DNA of 64,000 nucleotides from Chlorokybus atmophyticus (Eukaryota > Streptophyta > Chlorokybophyceae > Chlorokybales > Chlorokybaceae), in the NCBI GenBank assembly GCA_009103225.1, contig RHPI01001507.1, positions 202,249 to 266,248 of the forward strand. The letters are read 5' to 3'. Made by a program: the position numbers and the translations under genes. Below are positions 47,877 to 58,583 of the stretch, one piece after another. Position 1 is the first letter of the stretch. Each line of letters opens with the position of its first letter. The notes beneath the pieces were generated by a model. The model saw only the letters and a program-made list of their open reading frames with translations, ran no database searches and was not told the origin of the DNA.

Positions 47877-50651
47877 CTGCAGTGAGGTCATAACAACCAC
47901 AAGATATGCTCAGCACAAGAGCCGCGGGCGTCCTCCCAACGAGTGAGCATGTGTAGATAACGACGCTAGTGTGGACAACATCAGCAGTGAGACAGCCATT
48001 TTGAGGACAGCCACTTCTCGCCTCTAACAACAGGCCGACCCCCTGTGCGTTGGTGCATGCGACACAGTCAGCCATAATTCTCGCAGAAATATTGAGGCCT
48101 GCCTTCACTGCTGCATCCGGAGTTTGAATCGAATGCATAGTCTTTACTCACAACCGCATGCATTCAACTTATGCGGCACAGCATGCCTAACTATACTCGC
48201 AAGCTTGAAAACTGATCCAGAAGCTGAGTGCAGCGAATAGCACCCTTCTTGACAAGGCGACACGTGCAAGTGCACAACAATCATACATCGTGCCCTCACC
48301 ATGCAAACTGCGGGAGTCTTCATTGCCATCTGGCATGCGGCTCCAAAACATCAAGGCTTTGCCCTGCAAGCACAAGAACATGCAAGAGCTGAGACTGTGC
48401 ACAATGCTTAGCATTTATTAAAGATTGATGTGAGCAAACTAGAACAATTAACTCCTGGGGATCATGGATTGGCAGTGCTTAATAGAACAATGGAATGTGA
48501 GGCATGCCTTGGCTGGCTTGACAGCAATGCCGGTCTCCTTGTCCGAGTGTAATGGAATGCCTTTAGGAAAGAAAGTCTCACCACCTTCTTCAACATCATT
48601 CAAAAAGCTGTCGATGGCAAGCTGCATTAGCCCACTTTGAAGCCAAAGCGCATATGCAGAACAGTGACTCTTGGAGTACAAACGAAGAAAGACAAACAAG
48701 AGAGATATGCTGCATCAATGCCAGAACACCAGCAGGCCGCACAGGACAAGCTACAGTATGACACTACACGGACAATCACCGGTTGTAGTGCAGGTAAGGC
48801 AACATAGGGCAGCACAGCAATACATGCCCAACACTTACAGCAGCATGGTGCAAGCGCGCTGATCAACATCGCCAACGTCATTGTCATAATGCGGCTTGAA
48901 CTCCTGCCCTGGATAGTATCGTATAACCTGCAGGAAGGCAAGTAACCCTGAGGTCAACAATCCGGAGTGGCCACCCTGAGCAACAGTGCAACTGCGTCCC
49001 TTCAGTACCTGCAGCTTATCAGACTTGTCAATGCTAAGGTTGAACCCTAAAGCCCGGCTTGTTGTTGCAATCTTATCCTCAACGACCCGGACAACACTGT
49101 CGCAGTAGTGTGCGGCTGTCATAAACATGCCCCAGCTTGTTCGATTCTGCAAAGCACATAACAACATGAGCAACAATCTAGCGGCATGCTCCACTGTCTT
49201 AATGGACAACAAACTACTCAAGCTGTGTGGACGCAATGCTCCACCTTGCTAGGCCTGTGGCCGGAGACAAGCGACGGCTTCAAAAACGGGGTGGCCAGGT
49301 TGACCAAATGTTGGCACTCCTCATCCGTCAAGAAATGATGGATGACGACGATGTGGGGATGCATGCTGACTGTCTCTGCAATGCCGGATGTGCTGCAAAT
49401 GGGCATGGGCACGCCTTGGACATGTGGGCCAGAATTCGAGCTGCCGCTGGTCGCAGGCGCCAGTGCCAAACCCTCTGACCCTCCAGTAAATAGCGCATGT
49501 ACAGGACCTGTCGAGCACACTTATAAGCAAGAGCCCACATCTGCTGCAGTATGGTGTTGAAGGACAAGCTACACAGCAACCAGCCGTACCTTCTGAATGG
49601 AGTTGCAACTCAACCATCAGTGAGTCATTGCGCACGAAGCCCTCCCGCAGCAACTCTGTTCGTGTGATGACGCAAGGACTGGTGTACGTGTGCCGTACAC
49701 TAGTGAACTTATGCGAGGCACCTGTGCATCACTATATGTTCGGCCTGAAGCAACACAGGATGCAAATGTGCAGATTGTCCGTGCACACTGCAACATACCG
49801 ATCAAGAAGGAGTGGGTAGGGCTAACATCATTATTTATGGATACCAGAAACCTGCCGCATTCCACAGTCAGCACAGCAACAGACACAAATAAGCAGAAAA
49901 ATAAAAACCCATCGGCAAAAACAAAGCTAGATCACCTCTTATGTAGTGTAACACCAGGGGGGAGGTCGCGAGCATTGGCCAGTTGCAAGGCAACAGATAT
50001 TTGATCCGCATTCTTATCACTAAAGACAAGATACATGCGCCTGCTCAACAAACGACAATGACAACATCATCATACTGCTGCTTGATGTTGCAGTCAACAA
50101 TTTTTGACTGAATGTCACAGCCGTATGGTACCGATAAGCGAACGGTTGTGGTTGAGCTTAATAACCTGAGTGTTCTGCTTACCACTGAACACCGTCCAGC
50201 TTGAAAACGTCAGAACACACCACATGCGAGACATCCAAAGCCGCCAGCTCAGACATTGCGTACATCAGCCGCCATTGCACAACTGCAGAAGCGCACAGAG
50301 CGTAAGCGCCAGAGACTCGATGAGCGCACTGTAACATGCAACCTCAATGGAGCCAGGCCAAAACAAGGGCAGTCTCCAATCCCTTCATTCTAATGTACGA
50401 CATATGCATGACACTAGATGCGCAAGTCGCAGTCACGGGCAGAAAGTAGCCTTACCTGTTGCTGCAGCATCGCTTTGCAGTCCAACGCTGCTTGGTCCAG
50501 CCATGTCTGCTGCTGGGGATGTACTGACCTGGACTTTGGCAAAACTTAGCTCTCCTTTCGGTGCCAGATCGGACTTGCGCCAAGCGGTCTCTTCACTGGA
50601 ACTGTGATAGACTGGATCTACAGTAGCAGGTTTTGAGCACATCTCTCCCAT
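47812..50651 (-). CDS. MATH-domain / prolyl 4-hydroxylase fusion protein
   Basis: 2-oxoglutarate/Fe(II) dioxygenase expected to hydroxylate proline. The exons join in phase: 50456-50651, 50183-50282, 49936-50040, 49799-49851, 49590-49721, 49245-49507, 49009-49146, 48839-48927, 48508-48607 and 48300-48363. The last exon is then either 47981-48042 (433 residues) or 47812-47876 (434). Residues about 68-205 read as a MATH/TRAF-like domain: CSDVFKLDGVQWRMYLVF, VALQLANARDLPPGV, FLVSINND and LLREGFVRNDSLMVELQL. Residues about 250-434 are P4H: HHFLTDEECQHLV, RTSWGMF, the iron ligands in PHYD (His342, Asp344), EEGGETFFPKG, His413, and Lys423 in GEKW, which binds 2-oxoglutarate. Intron 9 is GC-AG (donor AAG|GCATGC). 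No signal peptide is visible; the ATG at 50651 is the likely but unproven start. Confidence 0.88.
47981..48042 (-). other. Proximal alternative last exon of the MATH-P4H gene
   Basis: Acceptor CGCACAG then a 62-nt exon. It encodes GRPVVRGEKWLSSKWLSHC and a TGA stop in the same phase as the distal exon. It is a diverged tandem duplicate (about 170 bp apart) and keeps the 2-oxoglutarate-binding Lys. Only one of the two can terminate a given transcript. Confidence 0.85.
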
Positions 50652-51660
50652 TGTCAGGCAACCTGAAAATAGTCCCCCACTCAATCATGCCAACAAACAA
50701 GGAACACTATGCACAAATAAAAGTGTGCAGAGAAATATCAAGCAAACACACTGCGCTAACGCCCCAAGATGCAACCAAAATGTCAGCTGAACACTAACTT
50801 GCACACACACCACTGCCCTTGGCAACGCAAATGACTCCAGGAATGCCCAAAACCAACCACCAAGTATTCCACAACTGTCCGTTCATCCTACAAAGATGGG
50901 CCGACTGAAACAACTCTCTCGTCTGAGAGTGGATGAGGTCAACATGAAGTCAACTCTGCTGCAGTACAAAACATACTGATGTGGAGTACTAAAGGCCAAG
51001 CTACCACCTGCAGAATCAACAACAGTCTGCACGCCGCCAACCTATAATTGAACATTGGTGCATAGCCAGTGCACGGGCATAATTGTGCTGACCCGAAATA
51101 AGCCGAAATAAGCGTTCAGTCATCTAGTTTTCGCGCTGACGTTGCAGCATCAGCGCAACGATGAGCGACATACAGACGGTTGACTAAACAGCGCGATGAG
51201 GTTGTACGGCTTCACCAAGCCAAAGCCGGGGTACAGCTAAGCTGAAAGGCAAGCAAGCTATAATGAACACATGCAGGACACCGTAATCCTCAACACAAGT
51301 ACCATGACCTATGGATTGAGGCTAGGGCTTTGGCCGTGACAGGACTGCCTCAGCGGCGCAGCAATTTCAAGCACAACGCAAGGAAGCTTACCAGCGTGAC
51401 TTGGCCGTCGTCGCCAGAGCCGAGCCCGTGGACGACCCTGCTACAGCCCCCTGCGCCATCGCCTGAACCCACCCATCTTGGCACAACAGCAGCAGCAGAG
51501 TCTAGGGTTTCAACCAGAAAAGTGTCCGCTCCGCCCCAGTAGAGAAGCACAGCAACCTCGCGATTGGTAGCGCCGCCGCCGCCACCCCTTGCCCCTCTTC
51601 GCAAGCTCCACCCTCAGCACGCCCCTAAACAACAACGTCGGCGGCGACAGACACGGCGAT
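50652..51660 (-). promoter_or_regulatory. Upstream region of the MATH-P4H gene, possible 5' exon
   Basis: The first coding exon is preceded by a plausible acceptor (TTCAG|GTTGCC, near 50661), so a spliced leader is likely. A candidate donor (CTG|GTAAGC) ends an open stretch near 51390; a short frame there starts MAQGAVAGSSTG but does not join in phase. A telo-box-like TAGGGTTT lies at 51503-51510. No separate gene is supported. Confidence 0.4.
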
Positions 51661-54167
51661 GGCAGGGATAGCGGCGGCGATAGACCATAACTGCTCAGCC
51701 ATGCCGCGTGTACTAGCGGGTCCTAAACCCACCCCAGTCGAATACAAACACAGTCACTCATGTAACCAAGGCATCAGCCTTCGCGACGGCTCAAAGTGTG
51801 AGCCCAAATTATTGGGTACAAGTTGCATCAACTCTGTTGATTCAACTGCGCGGTTCAGGGTATCTGTCCTAATTGAAGCCGGGACCATGGGGATTTTTTG
51901 CCTGCTTCTCGCGGTAAAACGCGTATCCTTAGCACAGAAACGTGGTTAACGGCTAACAATATCAGGTCAGCCTGTTCAGAACAACACGTGGTTAACCGTT
52001 TAAACGAACCGGCGTGTGGCGCAGCGTCTACCGGTCAGGTCTGCCAGTTTGGGATTGTGCAGGTCTTTGGCCGGTGCACATGGCGCACACACACCATGTA
52101 GTCATGTCAAGTGACAAGTTTACTCAGTGCATAGCTTATGCACAAAATAAGTGGAGTCAATAACGTTGGTATGCAAATTGCAATTTTGAGTCGAACCGAA
52201 ATATGATAAAACGACATTATGATAACACAATTTAATTATTCTTGATTAGGGTCTTTGTTCGTTTGTAGATGCATGAACTTAAGTTCAAACCTAAGCCTAT
52301 ATGCGATACGCATAATGATACAATAAAAACGCATAGCGCACACCAACGGGACAGGTTGTATAAGGGTAGTGTAAAGAGCAGATCGAATGCTAGCGCAATG
52401 GTGAGTTTATTTGATGAGTGTTGCACGCATGTCAGTGTTATTGTCAGCATATGCATGCAAACTTTGTGGCATACCCTTTGTATACATACCCGGCAAGGTT
52501 CCAAATTGCCTTTTTGGTTAGCGCACAAAGTTGTTGTCGTATAAGTTGCGCAGCACGTGCTGCCCTTTGACTTGAGATGCATCAGAGGTGTAGCTATACG
52601 CCATAACTCATGGCGTGCCTAGATGTGTCCTTCCTGTAGAAGTTTACAGGGCATATCAATCACATCTCTCATTTACGGTTGTTAACAATGTAATATTTAA
52701 TGTTCAACTTATAGTTGAACTTATTATAATGATAAAGCAAGTACCACAATGAAGCCGTCGTTACGCGATCTAGAGCATAACAACATATTGATAGTAATTA
52801 GTACACTACCACTACTCATTTAATTAATGAACTTAATAATACATTAACTCTATTACGACTTCTTTAAAATTGCTACAAATTGATGTAATTTGCTTAATGC
52901 CCTGATATGTTATATATTTACACATATATGTTACGTGGTGTATATTCACCCACGACTTGTAATCCTACATGATTTAATTACTTGTCACTTCCCTTTCACG
53001 TACTTGCTGTACAATTTAGCAAACCCATGCACAAGCTAAAGCAATAGGGGTTTACAGCACTTAATAGATGGATGCCACCAAGCAGCACAACATCTCAATA
53101 TGTAGTTACAAACACCTCTCCTCTGCACACGCACTGTGTTTACACGTGGCACGCTTTATACACACGCATGCACAGCGGGAAACATGATATGCGCGTCTTT
53201 TACGTAGAGGTGCGTGATTCGACCACTTGCCCTAATGCAATGGTAATTTTACATGTTACAACATTATCCTTAAATAATAGCAATTGTGATAGTAAATCCA
53301 AATCTTGAGTTTAAGAATACAAGCTTCTAAAGTACAAACAAAAACGATCGAATATAGCCATTGATACAAACGACAACGATCAAGTATAGCCATTGGAATC
53401 TTCATTCATGATATGTCATGTGATAAGCAAGCTTGGAGTTTAACGGCAACTTTAACATCTGTAACAATGTAATGCTAGGTGACTTAAGTGATTACAGCTT
53501 GCGCATTTTTTTTTGATTCGTAAAAAAGTTGATGTATTGCAAAGCTCACGACTCATACAAGCTACTACCGTGGTTTTGTTCAATATGCATAGTCAATCAA
53601 AAGTGATAAGCAATGCAATTTACAAGTAGTTTAGTTATGAATAACTTTTTCAGTGTGCCGGACTGCGCTACCCATCTTACTTTAACACTGTAATTCAACC
53701 TTGAATTCATTAAAACTGATTACCAGTACCAATATCGCCACATAGCTCAATTTCATGGCTATCGCAAATATACAGACGTTACCGCAACATAATGAGCATA
53801 GCCCATGCGGAGCTTTATATGGCGAAAATGGGCAAATAAAGGCACATGTGCCCTATTGCACATGTCGGTGTACATTGAGACCAGGGCGACATACTTTATC
53901 GCCTATAATATAGCAATTGACCTTATGGCAAGGTCACCTAGCCATAAGGTGAGTTAAACATCCAAGCATTAGGCATATTACATGACATAGTACAGATTCA
54001 ATCGCTCACCGCATGTTGTAGCGCCACCTAGCACGATGAGAACACTCTAGTTCGGAGTTAAGCTTCATATGAAGCCCAAGGAGGCTTTTAGCCCGTGCAA
54101 ACCAACGCTGTATTGCACTTGAGCCCTTGCCTGCTTGAGCACCTGCCCATCAATAAGTTGCTGTGCA

Positions 54168-54171
<4 letters not shown>
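51661..54171. other. AT-rich region without recognisable genes
   Basis: About 2.5 kb whose composition is clearly more AT-rich than the genic parts, with only short open frames (52232-52582 is the longest). I saw no repeats with clear ends. A short stretch at 54005-54075 has slight 5S rRNA-like words but no supportable structure. Confidence 0.55.
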
Positions 54172-54251
<80 letters not shown>

Positions 54252-54668
54252 NNNNNNNNNNNNNNNNNNNNNNNNNNNNNNNNNNNNNNNNNNNNNNNNN
54301 NNNNNNNNNNNNNNNNNNNNNNNNNNNNNNNNNNNNNNNNNNNNNNNNNNNNNNNNNNNNNNNNNNNNNNNNNNNNNNNNNNNNNNNNNNNNNNNNNNNN
54401 NNNNNNNNNNNNNNNNNNNNNNNNNNNNNNNNNNNNNNNNNNNNNNNNNNNNNNNNNNNNNNNNNNNNNNNNNNNNNNNNNNNNNNNNNNNNNNNNNNNN
54501 NNNNNNNNNNNNNNNNNNNNNNNNNNNNNNNNNNNNNNNNNNNNNNNNNNNNNNNNNNNNNNNNNNNNNNNNNNNNNNNNNNNNNNNNNNNNNNNNNNNN
54601 NNNNNNNNNNNNNNNNNNNNNNNNNNNNNNNNNNNNNNNNNNNNNNNNNNNNNNNNNNNNNNNNNNNN

Positions 54669-54699
<31 letters not shown>
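54172..54699. repeat. (GA)n microsatellite with assembly gap
   Basis: GA repeat at 54172-54249, an N gap at 54252-54668, then GA repeat to about 54699. The true size is unknown. Frames across the Ns are artefacts. Confidence 0.97.
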
Positions 54700-54703
<4 letters not shown>

Positions 54704-55720
54704 CACTGGTATTGTCCAGCAACATCACCCTTGAGCTTGTCCACGGTAGTTGAGTGGGGGGAGGCGATCGTCTACAGCGCTTTTGTTGTCACAACATCAT
54801 GGTATGGTGGAGAAGCCGAGGCTTTGCATTTGGATGTAGTTGAAGGGGGAAAGACACAGTGCAAGCCAGACGAGCATCCAGACGCATAGCGGTAGTAAAT
54901 GTGTCTACCATCACGCAGCGGCCTCCGTCCTGTAGATGAGGCTTTTTATTACTAATTGAGTGCTCCACTCTCTCTAGTTGTTTTTCTTGTTGTTGTTGAT
55001 GGTGATGTGTTGACAAGCCCGCCTTTGTCACCAGCATCATCTTCATCGTTGGTGTTGGTGTGATTCGCGCCTTCGTGCCAGAAGCAAACAGGAGGTAGTG
55101 ACCATCATATTTATTGCGTTGCACATGCACTTTTGTGTTTGCTTGTACTTGTAGTACAAGCTCAATAAACAGGTAACCTCCGCCACCTGGTAAAAGAAGC
55201 CCCCGTGTGTGTCTTTTTGCAACCATGCAATGGTGGCATTCAGCGTGGAGGTGTGCATGCGCGCGTGTTTGTGTGTCTATGCTTACTGATTAGCAGTACG
55301 CGTGTAACACTTACAAGTGTGTACACAGACGTATATGCATACACGCACGCGCGCATGTACTCACTTCATCGCACATTGCTACCTCGGCGTGAGAGAAAGC
55401 GTGCGTGCGTGCGCGCGTGCGCGCAGTTGTTGTGAATTGTTAGCTCCGACTTGATGAACACCAAACATTTATTCGTTTTATTCACGGCGCTTACAACTAC
55501 AGGGTCCATGCCTGAGCCACACCCCCACTCCTGCACAGTAAACAATGCGCCTGCCTTTACAAGAGCCGGCTCTACCCACTACCATATTATTCGTTTATGA
55601 GGCATGCACAATGCGTGTCACGCGTGTGAAAGCAATCCGGAAGAGCCCATGAATTGTACTGACAAACCACTGCGTTTGTTGTGCTCTGGCCAATGTCCTC
55701 CACTTCTTCCGCACACAAAC
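54700..55720. other. 3' flank of the NIDO gene; no gene seen
   Basis: A plus-strand open tail (54700-54889) and a minus-strand frame (54789-55226) have no recognised domain. CG/CA/TG tracts occur at 55255-55430. It probably includes the 3' untranslated region of the minus-strand NIDO gene. Confidence 0.5.
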
Positions 55721-57241
55721 TCACTGCCTGCATGTAATGACTGGGCAGCCCGGGAAGGTGTTGTGGTTTTGTAAGGTGAACTTGTTGATCATACCGTCAA
55801 CTGCACATCACAACACAGTAGTGAGACGCCAAACAGTAGTGAGACGCCATCATCGTCACATTACACACGCATGCACACACGCATGTACAAGCAAGCACAC
55901 AACACGGTAGCAAACTTTGGCTTGCTGTACATGCACCCAACATGTACCTTGTGCGTTGTCGTTGATGTTGTGCAGCGTCTGCCTGAACATCACCACCACC
56001 TCTTGTTGGCACTGTTGATAATAGTACTGAATACTATTCAGCAATCCCGCCGTCGCCTCTCTCGCGAGTGCATTCAGCCTCTCACTCCCAGTATCACTCA
56101 AGGCTTGTCCCACAGTGATCTCGCCATAGTAACTCTTGATGAAAGCGGCGTTGGCAGCGTTGCCGCCGGCGAAAGCGTTGTACAACTTGGTGTAGGGTCT
56201 CAAGTTGATAGGGAAGCGGCAAGGGTGGGTGTTGGCACTGTTAATGGCCCAGGTGAGGGGGGGACACGCCTGCGAGCCGAGAAAACGACCGTGCGGGAAA
56301 GTGGTCGTCCTGCGGGTGAGTGGGTGGGTGGGTGGATAAGTGTGTGTGTGTGCGTGTGGTCAGTAACATGTGACTAAGCTTACTTTTTGGGGCATTGTGG
56401 AGGTGCAGCACTAACAACGTTGATGCTGATGGAGGAAGAGGTGGACTGCCCCGCTACTGTGATTGTGAGGGCGATCTTCCTTGCTCCGGCACTGTTGTAC
56501 TGGCAAAGCCCCTCCACAGTAGACTGCACAAATGCATAATAGTTGGGGTTCACGCACGCGCACGCACACGCACACGCACACGCACACGCACACTCACACT
56601 CATACTTACCACAGAGTCTGGTCCGCACTCCAGGCTGCGTATGATACTCTCCTCTCCGATGCACGTCGCATAGTTGGTGACGCTGTCCCTTATGGCAATG
56701 CTATCCCCCACAACCAGCGTGCTGCTCCCCGTGTTGGCATTCACCGCATACGCCTCATCGATCGTCACCACAACAGGGTTGAGAGTGAGTGTTGCTGTGA
56801 GTGTCTCCGCGGGGCAATCCATTACATTGACGGACCCTTCCGATATCCTCACACGAATGGTGTTTATCTTTCCAGCTTTGAGCAAAGGGTAAGCGTATGG
56901 GCTGAAGACGTGACCCGAGCCCGAGAAGATATCGTCCGTGCCGTCGTTGTCAATGTCGTATGAGATTGTGCGGGTTTGACCCTCACAACCACGACTCGTG
57001 CCGTAGGTTGCAGCCAACAAGGCTGTCCCGCACACGTCAGCGGGAGCTACCTGCGCCGAGGCTCTGCATGCATAGCATTGTGGTGTGGTTACACATTGGC
57101 TGCTTGGTGTGGGTGGGTGGGTGGGTGCGTGCGTGCGTGTGTGCGTTGTGTCACTCACTCGCTGTCGGCGCCAAGGGTGGTGCTTGCGCTCAAGCCAAAT
57201 GCCCACTTGCCGTACTGAATGACACACACAAGAACACATCA

Positions 57242-57245
<4 letters not shown>

Positions 57246-57324
<79 letters not shown>
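57246..57324. repeat. (GA)n microsatellite in NIDO copy A intron 4
   Basis: About 79 bp of GA repeat between exons 4 and 5. The equivalent intron of copy B carries a (CT)n run on the plus strand (63173-63290), so the microsatellite is ancestral to both copies. Confidence 0.95.
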
Positions 57325-57326
<2 letters not shown>

Positions 57327-57635
57327 TACCGGCCAGTAGAACGGTATGTTGCCCAGCATCTGAGTCACCACCGCTTGGGCTGGTGTGCCAGCGCCAGGCA
57401 GGCTGTAATGCCGACTCGTGCCGGCAACCGCATACCCTTCTTGCGCTGTTGTTACACAAACACGCAAAGGATCAGAACACAACACAGTAACAAAGACCAG
57501 CAACAACATTAACAGTGGCGCTTGCAGGTGGACAGGTACCATTGTATACGCATCTGGTGTCCTCCGTGTACAGCAAGAGGATGTACACGTTCTCCGTGTC
57601 CATGACAAGGATGACTTGGAAGGTTGCTGTCGAGT

Positions 57636-57703
57636 CGCTGTTGAGAGGATAGTAGCCCACCTGCATGCATGCATGCAGGTGGGCTACTATCCTCTCAACA
57701 GCG
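57636..57703. repeat. 68-bp perfect palindrome at the exon 3 acceptor of NIDO copy A
   Basis: The sequence reads identically on both strands over 68 bp, centred on CATGCATG. One arm is the first 25 coding bases of exon 3 (from 57660 down) plus the acceptor. The other arm is its inverted copy inside intron 2. The equivalent place in copy B (62811-62854) is not palindromic. Confidence 0.95.
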
Positions 57704-58583
57704 AGCCACAAGAGAGCAACACACACAAAGTGCCATTCTGGCTGGTAGTTAACGTTGCTCAACCCTGTGAGAGGAAACAACAGCACAGTGTGCACACACG
57801 CATGCATACGCGTGCGCCTGCGTGACAAATGTGCGTGCACGCAAGCTTGTGCTCAATGGTGCGCACATTTGTGTATGTGTGCTCACCTTTCTCCACGTTG
57901 CAAGGACAGCAGCCTGTGCCTGGAAATACATAGCCGTCGGGTCGTAGTAGAATATGGCTCTCACATCAATGCTCAGGTGATCGAGCATGCCCGTGTCATC
58001 GGGTGCGGTGAGGGCTCTGTACGTGACCTCTCCACACGTGTCGCACCGCGTGTCGAGGTCGGTCCACGACACTGTCGTGCGCAGAAGAGAGCGGGAAGGT
58101 TGCCGGCTCGTAGTCGGAGGAAGGAGAGGAGAAGGAGATGTAGCCGTTGGTGTTGATGTACACGCCGCTCACGCCGTCAACGCCAAAGACAGGAACGGGG
58201 AAAGGCAAGGCCACCAATGGTGAAGAGTTGTCATCACCCCTGTTGAAAGACACCATCATATTGGTCTCTGACACGCATGCACAGGCACAGGCGCACATGT
58301 GCTGCGTGCACAAGCACCAAGTGTTGTGAAAGGAGTGTGGTGTGTATGCCACTTCCTTGTAGCATGTACGTGCATGATGCGGCAGTACGTTATTCAGATG
58401 TGTAACACATATCCACAGAAAGATTCACTGTTCTCACTTGTCAAGCACAGTGTCTCCATATTCGCCTCCGAAAAAATAGAAGTCGCTCTCAGCAGTGAGG
58501 GCCGAGGCAAAACGGTTGGGCTTTACATTGCACGCTAGGAGGCAAAGGGCCAGGAGCGGCAGCCATGACAAGCGAGGAGCCAT

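Larger units (their letters stand above)
55721..58583 (-). pseudogene. Secreted nidogen-like (NIDO) domain protein, copy A, with an 11-nt frameshift deletion
   Basis: Nine exons: 58438-58583, 57887-58239, 57540-57660, 57330-57445, 57159-57214, 56610-57063, 56384-56523, 55948-56309 and 55721-55800. A signal peptide (MAPRLSWLPLLALCLLAC) is followed by a NIDO domain: FPVPVFGVDGVSGVYINTNG, ISFSSPSSDYEP, TWRKVGYYPLNSDSTATFQV. Next come a block with the acidic DIDNDGTDDIFSGSG, resembling a calcium-binding loop, a beta-rich segment, and a helical Cys-containing C-terminus. Exon 2 is 353 nt instead of the 364 needed for phase. Compared with copy B, 11 nt are missing near 58061-58068, just before the DLDTRCDTCGEVTY block. 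All other joins are in phase, and repaired in register the product would be about 612 residues. It is either a recent pseudogene, an allele or a sequence error. Its partner, copy B, lies head-to-head. Confidence 0.82.

Noticed and set aside
54005-54075. 5S rRNA-like words (GTTCGGAGTTAAGC)
   Set aside because: Only a short resemblance; flanking helices and conserved boxes are missing.
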